From assembly GCF_001922545.1 (NCBI RefSeq), contig NZ_CP018744.1, positions 496,001 to 560,000 on the forward strand: DNA of 64,000 bases. Direction: 5' to 3'. Made by a program: the position numbers and the translations under genes. Every line of letters starts with the position of its first letter. The stretch's first letter is position 1. Source of the DNA: Borreliella garinii (GTDB lineage Bacteria; Spirochaetota; Spirochaetia; Borreliales; Borreliaceae). The notes under the pieces were generated by a model. That model searched no databases. It was not told where the DNA came from and saw nothing but the letters and a program-made list of their open reading frames with translations. This document shows, piece by piece, positions 20,261 through 30,044 of this stretch.

Positions 20261-21625
20261 ATGATAGATATTGATGAATTGAGAATTTTTCTTAAAGAAA
20301 GGAGTTATTCTAAAATTAGAGAAAAATTTTTAAAGCACGATTCCTTTGATATTGCTGAGGCTCTTAAAAGACTTAATGGATCTGAATTGATTTTACTCTA
20401 CAGATTTTTGCCCAAAAAAATAGCAGTTGAAACTTTTTCTAATTTTGACCAATCTACAAAAAACAAATTAGCAAATTCTTTTACAAATAAAGAAATAAGT
20501 GAAATGATTGATGAACTTAATCTTGATGACGTTATTGACCTTTTAGAAGAGGTTCCTGCAAATGTTGTTCAGAGATTTTTAGCAAGTTCTACAGAAGAGA
20601 ATAGAGAAATTATTAATAAATTTTTGTCTTACAGTGATGATTCTGCAGGGTCGATTGTAACAATTGAGTATGTTGAACTTAAAGAAGATTTCACCGTTGG
20701 TGAAGCTCTTGACTATATTAGAAGGGTAGCTAAAACCAAAGAAGATATTTACACTTATTATATTACAGATGATGAAAAACATTTAAAAGGAGTTATAAAA
20801 ATTGAAGATTTAATATTAGCTAAAGATGATGTCATTCTGTCATCAATAATGAGAAGTAGTGGGTTTTATATTGTAGGGGTCAATGATGAGAAAGAAGATG
20901 TTGCACTTCTTTTCCAAAAATATGATATTACCAGTGTTCCTGTTGTTGACAATGAAGGGAGAATGATAGGTGTTATTATTATTGATGATATTCTAGAGGT
21001 TATTCAATCTGTAAATACTGAAGATTTTCAAATGATCGCGGCTGTTAAACCTTTAGATACATCTTATCTTGATACTTCTATTTTAGTTATGACAAAAAAT
21101 AGGATAATTTGGCTTCTGGTTCTTATGGTATCTTCTACTTTTACAGCGACAATCATTTCAAATTATCAAAATTTAATGCTATCTTTAGTGGTTTTGGCTA
21201 GTTTTATTCCCCTTTTAATGGATACTTCAGGTAATGCTGGTTCTCAGGCATCTGCTTTAATAATTCGTGAGCTTGCTCTTGGTACTATTAAGGTAAAAGA
21301 TTTTTTTAAAGTTTTTTTAAAGGAAATATGTGTTAGTATCCTAGTAGGAGCAATTCTTGCTAGTGTTAATTTTTTAAGAATTATATTTTTTGTAGCTCCG
21401 CAGCATGCTGATAAACTGAAAATAGCATTTGTCGTTTCAGCATGCTTGATGGTAAGCTTGACAGTAGCAAAGATATTGGGGGGTCTTTTACCAATTGTTG
21501 CTAAAATTTTCAAGTTAGATCCAGCACTTATGGCAGGTCCTTTGATCACTACGATTGCAGATGCTATTACTTTGATAGCTTATTTTAATATAGCAAAATG
21601 GGTTTTGGTTAGTTATGCTGTTTAA
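20261..21625 (+). CDS. mgtE: MgtE-family magnesium transporter
   Basis: A 454-aa MgtE. The N-terminal helical MgtE_N domain (about residues 20-120) contains LEEVPANVVQRFL. Two CBS domains follow (about 130-255, with SVPVVDNEGRMIGVIIIDD). The C-terminal part has five membrane helices (about 285-450), with PLLMDTSGNAGSQASALIIREL, the family pore signature. The cytosolic domains sense Mg2+ and gate the pore. TTGGAGG precedes the ATG. Confidence 0.95.
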   Translation: MIDIDELRIFLKERSYSKIREKFLKHDSFDIAEALKRLNGSELILLYRFLPKKIAVETFSNFDQSTKNKLANSFTNKEISEMIDELNLDDVIDLLEEVPANVVQRFLASSTEENREIINKFLSYSDDSAGSIVTIEYVELKEDFTVGEALDYIRRVAKTKEDIYTYYITDDEKHLKGVIKIEDLILAKDDVILSSIMRSSGFYIVGVNDEKEDVALLFQKYDITSVPVVDNEGRMIGVIIIDDILEVIQSVNTEDFQMIAAVKPLDTSYLDTSILVMTKNRIIWLLVLMVSSTFTATIISNYQNLMLSLVVLASFIPLLMDTSGNAGSQASALIIRELALGTIKVKDFFKVFLKEICVSILVGAILASVNFLRIIFFVAPQHADKLKIAFVVSACLMVSLTVAKILGGLLPIVAKIFKLDPALMAGPLITTIADAITLIAYFNIAKWVLVSYAV

Positions 21626-21673
21626 ATCTCATTTAAACATGTTAATTGTTATTTTTTCTAATGGGGTGTTTTA

Positions 21674-22093
21674 ATGTATGATTGCATTTTTTGTAAAATA
21701 GTTAACAAAGAGCTTCCTAGTTATAAAGTTTACGAAGACGATTTAGTTTTAGCGTTTTTAGATATTAATCCTTTAACTGTTGGGCATACTCTTGTTATTC
21801 CTAAAGAACATAGTGAGAATTTATTGAATATGGATGATAAATTTAACGAGAGAGTTTTAAGAGTGTGTAAAAAAATTTCGAATGCTTTAAAGAGAATAAA
21901 TTCAAGCATTTATGGTGGAATAAATATTTACTCTTCCTTAGGGGCTGGTGCAGGGCAAGAGGTTTTCCATACCCATTTCCATGTAATCCCAAGATTTAAA
22001 AATGATGGTTTTGGTTTTAAGAGAGGCAATAAAATTAATCTTGAAGTTGAAAAATTTAAAGAGCTGTCTATACAACTAAGTATGAATATTTAA
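21674..22093 (+). CDS. HIT-family nucleotide hydrolase/binding protein
   Basis: A 139-aa HIT (histidine triad) protein beginning CIFCKIVNKELPSYKVYED, with LDINPLTVGHTLVIPKEH and the catalytic triad motif HTHFHVIPR near residues 98-106. The length is typical of Hint-type proteins, which hydrolyse nucleoside phosphoramidates. The N-terminal CxxC of the family is present, although the second zinc pair is not obvious. The physiological substrate is unknown. Confidence 0.9.
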   Translation: MYDCIFCKIVNKELPSYKVYEDDLVLAFLDINPLTVGHTLVIPKEHSENLLNMDDKFNERVLRVCKKISNALKRINSSIYGGINIYSSLGAGAGQEVFHTHFHVIPRFKNDGFGFKRGNKINLEVEKFKELSIQLSMNI

Positions 22094-22119
22094 TTTTATT
22101 TTGCCAAAAAGGATTCTTT

Positions 22120-22782
22120 ATGAAAAGAAGCTTTTTTTTATTTTTTGTTTTGATGCTTAATGCATTAAGACTCTATTCAGGAATTCCTGGTTATCTTAAT
22201 GTGTACAATGGAATTGGTGTTGGTGTTGATAATTTTACTCAAGATTTATTCTTCTATGAAAGACTTAAGTATCAATTTTTCAGCGGACTTGGTATTAATG
22301 TTTCTCAAAATTTTGCATTTGGTGGAGAATTTAATTTAGATATTAAATTTTTGCCAAGTAATACTCTTTACACCAAAGAGATTATGTTTATGTTGGACAA
22401 TCAAGCATATTTGAAGCACTCTCTAAATTATTTCATAGTAAAAGATGTTTCAGTCTCGATGAGAATGTATGGTAATTATTTCTTTTTACCTTATACCCCA
22501 ATGTTTAGTTTAATCTTTTTTGCAGGTTTAAAATTTTCATACATTGGTGCAAAAGTTTATTTTAGAGATTCAAGTGGTTCGGTATTATTTGATAATATTG
22601 TTTTGGGAGTAGACATTGGAGCTAGAATTAATATGGATTTTATTTTTTTGGAATATGCAATTTCTCCAATTTTTTATAACAAGCCGTTACTTTTAAATCA
22701 AATGCATAAAATAACTTTAGGCTTTATTTTTCAGCTTGACGTAGCAACAAAAAATGACAGCGAGATACTTTCTATTTTGTAA
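22120..22782 (+). CDS. Exported hypothetical protein, possible outer-membrane beta structure
   Basis: A 220-aa protein with a signal peptide (KRSFFLFFVLMLNALRLYSG) and no lipobox cysteine. The mature part alternates aromatic and hydrophobic residues with short turns, ending FIFQLDVATKND. This pattern suggests a small beta-barrel or beta-sandwich facing the periplasm or outer membrane. I do not recognise a named family. It follows the HIT gene by 26 bp and converges on luxS with an 11-bp gap. Confidence 0.7.
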   Translation: MKRSFFLFFVLMLNALRLYSGIPGYLNVYNGIGVGVDNFTQDLFFYERLKYQFFSGLGINVSQNFAFGGEFNLDIKFLPSNTLYTKEIMFMLDNQAYLKHSLNYFIVKDVSVSMRMYGNYFFLPYTPMFSLIFFAGLKFSYIGAKVYFRDSSGSVLFDNIVLGVDIGARINMDFIFLEYAISPIFYNKPLLLNQMHKITLGFIFQLDVATKNDSEILSIL

Positions 22783-22792
22783 ATTTTATTAA

Positions 22793-23266
22793 CTAGGGAT
22801 ATTTTAAATTTTCTTCTTTAATATTGTTTAATATTTGTAAGTATTTAGAAGATTCATATTTAGCCATATCAAGGTTATGCTCTTTGTAATTTCCGCACTC
22901 TTTATGGCTTGCGCCTGGGATGGGCTCTGAAAAATTCACAATTTCGGAAAAAAGCCATGATATTAAGTCAATAAGATCTTTGCTTTCATAGTTTCCAAAA
23001 ACTATTAAATAAAAACCAGTTCTGCACCCCATGGGACCAAAATATACTATTTTTTCGGCCCAAACTTCATTGTTTCTAAGTAAAGTAGCTCCTATGTGCT
23101 CTATTGTATGTATTGCTGCGTTTTCAATTATTGGTTCAATGTTGGGAGCTTTGATTCTAATGTCTATTGTAGTAAATATTACATTTTCAAAGGTATCTTT
23201 TCTTGAGACATATATGCCGGGGTTTAATTTTGTATGATCTATTGTAAAGCTTGTTATTTTTTTCAT
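22793..23266 (-). CDS. luxS: S-ribosylhomocysteine lyase LuxS
   Basis: A 157-aa LuxS with the metal-binding [12 protein letters not shown] motif, the catalytic-centre [12 protein letters not shown] with its active-site cysteine, and the third ligand region [11 protein letters not shown]. It cleaves S-ribosylhomocysteine to homocysteine and DPD, the AI-2 precursor. A frame 16 codons longer exists, but ATG at 23264-23266 gives [17 protein letters not shown], the family N-terminus, and overlaps the metK stop as ATGA. Last gene of the pdeB-pfs-metK-luxS operon. Confidence 0.97.
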   Translation of the reverse strand: MKKITSFTIDHTKLNPGIYVSRKDTFENVIFTTIDIRIKAPNIEPIIENAAIHTIEHIGATLLRNNEVWAEKIVYFGPMGCRTGFYLIVFGNYESKDLIDLISWLFSEIVNFSEPIPGASHKECGNYKEHNLDMAKYESSKYLQILNNIKEENLKYP

Positions 23267-24441
23267 TTTTTTAGCACCGTTTGTATTTTTTTTACAAAAT
23301 CTAATTTTTCCCATTCAAATTCATTTTTTCCAAAATGACCATAAGTACAAGTTCTAAGATATATGGGTTGTTTTAGTTTTAATTTTTCAATTATACCGTT
23401 GGGAGTTAAATCGAAGTTATTGACAATGAAATTTAATATTTTATTTGCATATTTGGGATCATTGATTCCTGAAGTTATTTGAATAGATATTGGATTTTCA
23501 ATTCCAATTGCATATGCAAGTTGTAGTTCAAATTCTTTAGAAATGCCGGCTGCTACCATATTTTTTGCTATATATCTTGCCATATAGGCGGCTGATCTGT
23601 CTACTTTTGTGGCATCTTTGCCGCTATATGCTCCTCCTCCGTGTCTTGCAAATCCTCCATAGCTATCGGCAATAATTTTTCTTCCTGTAAGACCTGTGTC
23701 TCCGGTAGGTCCTCCAATTACAAAATTTCCAGAAGGATTAATACAATAAGTAGTATTTTCATCAATTATTGACTTGTCTTGAATGGTGGGCTTAATAATT
23801 TCTTCAATTATTGTTTCTCTTATTAGTTTTTGGGAGATATTTGGATGATGTTGGTGAGAGACTATAATATTTTTTATTTTTACAGGCCTTCTATTTTTGT
23901 CGTATTCTATAGTAACTTGAGATTTTGAGTCGGGTCTCAACCATTCTATTGCCCCTGATTTTCTAAGATTACTAGCTTTTTTTAAAATTGAATTGGCGAG
24001 TTCATAAGGAGCAGGTAAAAAATTTTTTGTTTCATCGCAAGCATATCCAAATATTATTCCCTGATCGCCTGCTCCAAGAACATTAGATCCTTTTTTTTCA
24101 ATTGCGTTTATAATGTCACGCGACTGATTGCCAATGGCGTCTATTACCGTTATTGATTTGTAATCAAGTCCATAATCAATATTTGTATAGCCTATATCTT
24201 TAATGATGTTTTTAGCAATTTCTTTTATATCTAAGGTTTTTTTAACAGGACTATTTATTTCTCCTGCTATTACTACTAAATTTTGTGTAATTATGACTTC
24301 GCAAGCTACTTTTGCATTTTTATCTAATTTTAGTATTTCATCAAGGATTGCATCGGAGATTTGATCTGCAATTTTATCTGGATGTCCTTCAGATACAGCC
24401 TCAGAAGTTAAAGTTTTGTTAGCTGCTAGTATTTTATTCAT
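23263..24441 (-). CDS. metK: S-adenosylmethionine synthase
   Basis: A 392-aa MetK. It shows [37 protein letters not shown] (the ATP-binding GAGDQG motif), [33 protein letters not shown] and a C-terminus with the family pattern. It makes AdoMet from Met and ATP. Both ends overlap neighbours by 4 bp (ATGA), with pfs upstream and luxS downstream, so the three are tightly coupled. Confidence 0.98.
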   Translation of the reverse strand: MNKILAANKTLTSEAVSEGHPDKIADQISDAILDEILKLDKNAKVACEVIITQNLVVIAGEINSPVKKTLDIKEIAKNIIKDIGYTNIDYGLDYKSITVIDAIGNQSRDIINAIEKKGSNVLGAGDQGIIFGYACDETKNFLPAPYELANSILKKASNLRKSGAIEWLRPDSKSQVTIEYDKNRRPVKIKNIIVSHQHHPNISQKLIRETIIEEIIKPTIQDKSIIDENTTYCINPSGNFVIGGPTGDTGLTGRKIIADSYGGFARHGGGAYSGKDATKVDRSAAYMARYIAKNMVAAGISKEFELQLAYAIGIENPISIQITSGINDPKYANKILNFIVNNFDLTPNGIIEKLKLKQPIYLRTCTYGHFGKNEFEWEKLDFVKKIQTVLKK

Positions 24442-25151
24442 ATTAGCCTAATAAGTTCCTTTGTCATTTTGCTTGAATTTATTGAAGATGTTTTTAAAAA
24501 TTTATTAAAATCTATATGGTTGTCTTTATTGTTTGGCAAATCAGAAATTGAACGAATTATTATAAATGGTATTTTGAATATGTATGCCACTTGAGCTATT
24601 GCAGCTCCTTCCATATCTACAGCTAAAGCATCTTTGAAATTTTTTTTAATTGTCTCAAGACTTTTTTCATTATCAACGAATCGATCACCTGTTAGTATTA
24701 AGCCAATATGGATATCAATGTTTAAAAGCTTATTCTCAGCAATATTTACTACTTTTTTTAATAGCTCTTCATCCGCTTTAAACTTTTGTGGCAAATTAGG
24801 GACTTGTCCTATTTTATGTCCAAACTTGGTTAGGTCAAAGTCATAGTATGCTGTTTCTGAGGACACTATGATATCTAATATTTTAAGGTTAGAGTTTTCT
24901 TTTATTCCACCAGAACTTCCAGAGTTTATTATATGAGTAATTTTGTATTTAGATATAATTTGACTGCTCCAAGTCGCTGCGTTAACCTTTCCAATTCCTG
25001 TAGTTAAAGATATTACATCTTTTCCTAAAATTTTTCCTTTATAAATTTTTTTATTTTCTAAGTAGTCGTTTAATAAGATTTCTTCTCTGTCATCAATCAT
25101 TTTGTTTATTTCCTCTGCTTCTTCTTGCATAGCTGATATGATTAAAATCAT
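24438..25151 (-). CDS. pfs: 5'-methylthioadenosine/S-adenosylhomocysteine nucleosidase
   Basis: A 237-aa MTA/SAH nucleosidase (Pfs/MtnN). It has a glycine-rich [10 protein letters not shown], the ribose-binding [13 protein letters not shown] and the catalytic Asp in [11 protein letters not shown]. It has no signal peptide, so it is the cytoplasmic form. It converts SAH to S-ribosylhomocysteine for LuxS and also clears MTA. It lies 23 bp after the HD-GYP-like gene and overlaps metK by 4 bp. Confidence 0.95.
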   Translation of the reverse strand: MILIISAMQEEAEEINKMIDDREEILLNDYLENKKIYKGKILGKDVISLTTGIGKVNAATWSSQIISKYKITHIINSGSSGGIKENSNLKILDIIVSSETAYYDFDLTKFGHKIGQVPNLPQKFKADEELLKKVVNIAENKLLNIDIHIGLILTGDRFVDNEKSLETIKKNFKDALAVDMEGAAIAQVAYIFKIPFIIIRSISDLPNNKDNHIDFNKFLKTSSINSSKMTKELIRLI

Positions 25152-25174
25152 GTTTTTTTCTCCTTTTAAGTGTT

Positions 25175-26311
25175 TTATATACTATCTGCTAAAGAATGTT
25201 TATTTTTAATTAATTCTATTTCATCTTGATTGAGTATTTTTTTAATTCCTGTGTTTGTGTTTGGTATAGACTGAACGATAGGCTCATTTTTGTCTACAAC
25301 TTTTCCATTTTTTATTATGTAGTTTACGTATGGTAGATTTGGGTTGAAATCATCTATATCTACTATTTTGGCTATAGAATTGTCATTAAGCTCTACAATA
25401 AAGTCTAAAGGACAAGAAGATATTGCATTGATTATTAACTTTAAAACCCTTTTGTCAAATTTTTTGTCAGCATCTTTAATTAATTCAATAATAGATGCCC
25501 CAGAATTAAAAGATTTTTTGTATGCCTTATCTAAAATGATAGCAGAATAGGCGCTAGCAGCGCCTATTATATTTGACTCTATGCTTATATTTTCACTTTT
25601 TAGTCCTTTAGGATAACCTGTTCCGTCTAGATTTTCTTTATGTGTTAAAAGTGTCAAACATATTGATCGTGACAAATTGCTTGTTGAAGCTACTTTATAA
25701 CTAATTATGGGATATTTTCGTATTATTTCTAGTTCTTTGTCAGTTAATGCTTCTTTTTTTTCGCTGATTTTTGAGGGGATAAATAGAAATCCTATTTTAT
25801 GTAAAAGAGCAATGCTACAAAGCTCTACTGTTTTGTAGTTATTTAGTCCCATTTTGTTGCCAAGGGCTACTGTTAAGATAGCTGTATTTACTGAATGAAT
25901 AATGTGATAGTTTGCAGAAAGCTTGGGAATTCTAAAATATTTGATAAAAATTTTTTTCTGTTTTTTATAAAATTCTATTACTTTTTTGACAGTGGGCATA
26001 ATGTCTTGGTAGTAAATTTTTTTATTTCTTTTGCAATTTTCATAAATTTCTTCTAAATTGCTTATTATTACATGATAACTGGAAATAGCCTCTTCGTTGA
26101 ATTTTTTGTGTATTTCTTCATATTCTTTTTTAACAGAATCATCGCTAAAAAAATTTGGTCTTTCTTTAATGTATGATTTTAGGTTCCATTTTTCAATAAG
26201 CTCAAAGTTTTTGTCTCCAATAAATGCATTCTCAGGCCAAACCAGGAATTCCTTGTCTATTAAATACGATGAATTTTTTATATTTTTGATAATGCTTTCA
26301 AAATTTTGCAT
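25175..26311 (-). CDS. pdeB: HD-GYP-like protein (PdeB type), divergent metal site
   Basis: A 378-aa protein with an N-terminal region of unknown fold (about 1-125) and an HD-GYP-like domain (about 130-300). The GYP element is clear: KENLDGTGYPKGL (about 225-237). Several canonical metal ligands are altered. The HD pair is H171-K172, the HHE pair is T223-H224, the following conserved His is Y200, and the later VAD Asp is replaced in AASAY. His136, His139 and His171 remain. The B. burgdorferi gene at this position is PdeB, reported as a c-di-GMP phosphodiesterase affecting motility. It is first in the operon with pfs, metK and luxS. Confidence 0.82.
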   Translation of the reverse strand: MQNFESIIKNIKNSSYLIDKEFLVWPENAFIGDKNFELIEKWNLKSYIKERPNFFSDDSVKKEYEEIHKKFNEEAISSYHVIISNLEEIYENCKRNKKIYYQDIMPTVKKVIEFYKKQKKIFIKYFRIPKLSANYHIIHSVNTAILTVALGNKMGLNNYKTVELCSIALLHKIGFLFIPSKISEKKEALTDKELEIIRKYPIISYKVASTSNLSRSICLTLLTHKENLDGTGYPKGLKSENISIESNIIGAASAYSAIILDKAYKKSFNSGASIIELIKDADKKFDKRVLKLIINAISSCPLDFIVELNDNSIAKIVDIDDFNPNLPYVNYIIKNGKVVDKNEPIVQSIPNTNTGIKKILNQDEIELIKNKHSLADSI

Positions 26312-26356
26312 TTATTTCCTTAAAATTGAGCTCTATTAACCATGTATATCATATTA

Positions 26357-26385
26357 TTTATTAATTGTCTATCTATTAGTATAAT
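26357..26385 (+). promoter_or_regulatory. Putative promoter in the pdeB/26437 divergent gap
   Basis: TTTATT (26357-26362) and a perfect TATAAT (26380-26385) are separated by 17 bp and lie about 50 bp before the plus-strand gene. The 125-bp divergent gap must also contain the minus-strand pdeB operon promoter, which I could not pin down. Confidence 0.5.
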
Positions 26386-26436
26386 GTATTTATTATATCT
26401 CAATTTTTGAATTAAGCTTCTTTTGAAGAGATTTTT

Positions 26437-27204
26437 ATGGTAGAAAAAATACGCTTAGGCTTTAATATTATATTTCTTGGATTATTTATTTATTTTCTGG
26501 CAATTTTAAGATTTCAAATGAACTTAAGCTTCATTTTATTTAATTACCAGTTTATTGTAATTTATCTTTTACTAGTGATTGTTTTTAATATTATTTACTC
26601 CCAATATTTTTCTTCAAGATTGTATTTTATTTTAAATGGGATGGAAGATACATTTACTTTTTTAAAGCTTAAAATGGTTCGCAAAAAGCTTAAAAGTGTT
26701 TTTGAAATATCTATTCTTCTTAGGTTTATTTTAATAAAACAAGATAAAAAAAGCCTTGATGAGCTTTATTTTTATTTAAAAGATAATAGATTAAGGTATA
26801 AGACAATAATAGAGCTTTATTCTGTTCTTATTAGCTTTAGGGAAAAAGAAAAGGCTTCTAGTTTAATTTTAAATTACAAGTGGAGTAGAAATAAGTGGGT
26901 GAAATATTGTGAGGCTCTTAGCATGTTGTCATTTGAAGAGCATTTAAAGCTAAAAGAGTTAGTAAATTTTTTAGATAAGTTTTTTTTAAAAAATGATATT
27001 TTTACCATTTATTTCTATTATTTGTTGCGAAAATCGAGTATGTCTTTTGATTTGCTTGAAAGTAGGAAAATTGAGATTAGAGATCGATATTATAAATTTA
27101 AAAATAGGATAGATTCTAAGCATACAAAGCTACTTAGTTCAAATTTATTTTTTGTTGTTTTTTATTATATTTATGATTTTTCTAAAAAAGATGTTTTTTA
27201 TTGA
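26437..27204 (+). CDS. Hypothetical membrane-anchored protein
   Basis: A 255-aa protein of unrecognised family. Two hydrophobic segments lie at about residues 9-27 and 33-55. The rest is a basic, largely helical cytoplasmic region rich in Lys, Leu, Phe and Tyr. No known catalytic motif is visible. It ends 12 bp before gltX and is probably cotranscribed with it. The gene is conserved at this position in Lyme Borrelia as far as I recall. Confidence 0.6.
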   Translation: MVEKIRLGFNIIFLGLFIYFLAILRFQMNLSFILFNYQFIVIYLLLVIVFNIIYSQYFSSRLYFILNGMEDTFTFLKLKMVRKKLKSVFEISILLRFILIKQDKKSLDELYFYLKDNRLRYKTIIELYSVLISFREKEKASSLILNYKWSRNKWVKYCEALSMLSFEEHLKLKELVNFLDKFFLKNDIFTIYFYYLLRKSSMSFDLLESRKIEIRDRYYKFKNRIDSKHTKLLSSNLFFVVFYYIYDFSKKDVFY

Positions 27205-27216
27205 AGGAGTTGTGTT

Positions 27217-28689
27217 TTGAGTATAAGAGTTCGTTATGCGCCTTCTCCAACGGGCTTACAACATATTGGTGGGATTAGAACGGCTTTGTTTAATTATTTT
27301 TTTGCAAAGTCTTGTGGGGGTAAATTTTTACTTAGAATTGAGGATACAGATCAGAGCAGATATTTTTCAGAAGCTGAAAATGATCTTTATTCAAGCCTTA
27401 AATGGCTTGGTATTTCTTTTGATGAAGGTCCTATTGTAGGAGGTGATTATGCACCTTATGTTCAGTCTCAAAGAAGTGCAATATATAAAAAATATGCTAA
27501 ATATTTAATTGAATCTGGGCATGCTTATTATTGCTATTGTACTCCTGAAAGGTTGGAAAGAATTAAGAAAATTCAAAATATTAATAAGATGCCACCTGGA
27601 TATGATAGGCATTGTAGAAATTTAAGTGATGACGAAGTTGAGAATGCACTAATTAAAAAAATCAAGCCTGTTGTTAGATTTAAAATTCCTTTAGAAGGAG
27701 AGACTAGCTTTGATGATATTTTGCTTGGAAAGATTACATGGTCGAATAAAGACATTAGTCCTGATCCTGTAATTCTCAAGTCAGATGGATTACCGACTTA
27801 CCATCTTGCGAATGTTGTTGATGATTATTTAATGAAAATTACTCATGTATTAAGGTCTCAAGAATGGGTTTCTTCAGGTCCATTGCACATACTTCTTTAT
27901 AAGGCTTTTGAATGGAAATCGCCTATTTATTGTCATCTTCCAATGGTTATGGGAAATGATGGTCAAAAATTAAGCAAAAGACATGGATCAACAGCCTTAA
28001 GGCAATTTATTGAAGATGGATATCTTCCGGAAGCTATTATTAATTATGTTACTTTGCTTGGTTGGTCTTACGATGATAAGAGAGAATTTTTTTCAAAAAA
28101 TGACCTTGAACAATTTTTTTCAATTGAAAAGATCAATAAATCTTCTGCAATTTTTGATTATCATAAGTTAGATTTTTTCAATAGTTACTATATTAGAGAA
28201 AAAAAAGATGAAGATTTATATAATCTTTTACTCCCTTTTTTTCAAAAAAAAGGATATGTTTCTGAGCTTATTACTTTAGAAGAGAGTCAAAAATTAAAAT
28301 TATTAATCCCTCTTATAAAGAATAGAATTAAAAAACTAAGTGATGCTTTAAATATGACCAAATTTTTTTATGAGGACATTAAATCTTGGAATTTAGATGA
28401 GTTTTTAAATAGAAAAAAAACAGCTAAAGAGGTTTGTTATATTTTAGAATTAATAAAGCCTATTTTAGAAGGATTTGAAAAAAGATCGTCAGAGGAAAAT
28501 GATAAAATTTTTTATGATTTTGCTGAGAATAATGGTTTTAAATTGGGAGAAATTCTTCTTCCTATTAGAATTGCAGCACTTGGCAGCAAAGTCTCTCCGC
28601 CGCTTTTTGATTCTTTAAAATTGATAGGTAAGTCTAAGGTTTTTGAAAGAATAAAATTGGCACAGGAATTTTTAAGAATAAATGAATAA
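27217..28689 (+). CDS. gltX: Glutamyl-tRNA synthetase
   Basis: A 490-aa class I synthetase. The HIGH motif is in [19 protein letters not shown] (HIGG variant). The C-terminal KMSKS-equivalent is QKLSKRHGS. The anticodon-binding helical domain follows. The start is TTG after AAGGAG. No glutaminyl-tRNA synthetase is seen, and gatCAB lies 31 kb downstream. This enzyme therefore probably charges both tRNA(Glu) and tRNA(Gln), the latter being repaired by GatCAB. Confidence 0.96.
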   Translation: MSIRVRYAPSPTGLQHIGGIRTALFNYFFAKSCGGKFLLRIEDTDQSRYFSEAENDLYSSLKWLGISFDEGPIVGGDYAPYVQSQRSAIYKKYAKYLIESGHAYYCYCTPERLERIKKIQNINKMPPGYDRHCRNLSDDEVENALIKKIKPVVRFKIPLEGETSFDDILLGKITWSNKDISPDPVILKSDGLPTYHLANVVDDYLMKITHVLRSQEWVSSGPLHILLYKAFEWKSPIYCHLPMVMGNDGQKLSKRHGSTALRQFIEDGYLPEAIINYVTLLGWSYDDKREFFSKNDLEQFFSIEKINKSSAIFDYHKLDFFNSYYIREKKDEDLYNLLLPFFQKKGYVSELITLEESQKLKLLIPLIKNRIKKLSDALNMTKFFYEDIKSWNLDEFLNRKKTAKEVCYILELIKPILEGFEKRSSEENDKIFYDFAENNGFKLGEILLPIRIAALGSKVSPPLFDSLKLIGKSKVFERIKLAQEFLRINE

Positions 28690-28706
28690 CTATTAAGGAT
28701 ATTTTT

Positions 28707-30044
28707 ATGGTTAGAATGGAAGATATTATTTCTCTTGCTAAGAGAAAAGGTTTTGTATTTCAGTCTTCAGAGGTTTATGGGGGTCTTTCGGGAGCTTGGG
28801 ATTATGGTCCTTTGGGGGTTGAGCTTAAAAAAAATATAAAAAGCGAGTGGTGGAAGAGCATGGTGTACTTACATGAAAATATTGTAGGTTTGGATAGTGC
28901 TATTTTTATGCGATCTGAAATTTGGAGAGCATCTGGTCATATTGACGGTTTTTCAGACTCTATGGTTGATTGCAAAGATTGTAAAAGTAGATTTAGAGCC
29001 GATTTTGTTGATTTGTCAAAAAATTGTCCAAATTGTAAAGTTGGGAACAATTTTACTTCTCCGAGAAGTTTTAATTTAATGTTTAAGACCCATATTGGAG
29101 TAGTTGAGGATAGCTCTAATGAGATTTATTTAAGACCCGAGACAGCACAAGGAATTTTTGTTAATTTTAGGAATGTTTTGGATTCTTCAAGGCTTAAGAT
29201 TCCTTTTGGAATTGCTCAAGTAGGGAAAGCGTTTAGGAATGAGATAGTTACTAAAAATTTTATATTTAGAACTTGTGAGTTTGAGCAAATGGAAATGCAG
29301 TTTTTTGTTCATCCTAAGCAAATAGATGAATGGTTTTGTTATTGGCAACAAAATAGAATGAATTTTTTTATAGAAACTCTTAAAATTAGACCCGATAAAT
29401 TAAGATTTAAAGCTCATGATTCAACACAACTTGCTCATTATGCAAAATCTGCATTTGATATTGAGTATGAATTTCCGTTTGGATTTCAGGAAGTAGAAGG
29501 TATTCACAATAGAGGCAATTATGATTTAACTCAGCATTCTAAATTTTCTAACAATCCTAAAATATTTGAGTATCATGATTTGTTAACAAAAGAGAGATAT
29601 GTGCCTCATGTTATTGAAACTTCTGCCGGACTTACAAGATCTGTTTTAATGATCCTTTGCAACGCTTATTCTGAAGAAGAACTCTCAGATGGAGATAAGC
29701 GTATTGTTTTGCGATTACATCCTAAGTTGGCTCCTTATAAAATTGCTATATTCCCTCTTGTTAAAAAAGTTGAGCTTGTTAAGATTGCTAGAAGAATTTA
29801 TATGGAGCTTTGTGATGATTTTCATATATTCTACGATGATAGTGGAACAATAGGTAAAAGGTATAGACGTCAAGATGAAATAGGGACCCCTTATTGTGTA
29901 ACAGTAGACTACAATACTATTGAGGATGAAACAGTCACTGTTAGAGAAAGAAATAATATGACCCAGAAGAGAATTTTTACTAATGATTTATATTCATACA
30001 TTAAAACAGAGATTTTAAATTACAAAGAGGATTTTAATAAATGA
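28707..30044 (+). CDS. glyS: Glycyl-tRNA synthetase (alpha2 type)
   Basis: A 445-aa class II synthetase of the single-chain dimeric type. It begins EDIISLAKRKGFVFQSSEVY, has a zinc-like cluster CKDCKSRF plus CPNC near residues 90-113, motif 2 FRNEIVTKNFIFRTCEFEQMEM and motif 3 ETSAGLTRSVLMIL. The C-terminal anticodon-binding domain ends the protein. It starts 17 bp after gltX, and its stop overlaps the tyrS start as ATGA. Confidence 0.96.
   Translation: MVRMEDIISLAKRKGFVFQSSEVYGGLSGAWDYGPLGVELKKNIKSEWWKSMVYLHENIVGLDSAIFMRSEIWRASGHIDGFSDSMVDCKDCKSRFRADFVDLSKNCPNCKVGNNFTSPRSFNLMFKTHIGVVEDSSNEIYLRPETAQGIFVNFRNVLDSSRLKIPFGIAQVGKAFRNEIVTKNFIFRTCEFEQMEMQFFVHPKQIDEWFCYWQQNRMNFFIETLKIRPDKLRFKAHDSTQLAHYAKSAFDIEYEFPFGFQEVEGIHNRGNYDLTQHSKFSNNPKIFEYHDLLTKERYVPHVIETSAGLTRSVLMILCNAYSEEELSDGDKRIVLRLHPKLAPYKIAIFPLVKKVELVKIARRIYMELCDDFHIFYDDSGTIGKRYRRQDEIGTPYCVTVDYNTIEDETVTVRERNNMTQKRIFTNDLYSYIKTEILNYKEDFNK

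Noticed and set aside
21244..21549. 101-codon antisense frame inside mgtE
   Set aside because: It lies wholly within the membrane domain of mgtE and mirrors its codon pattern; no start signal.
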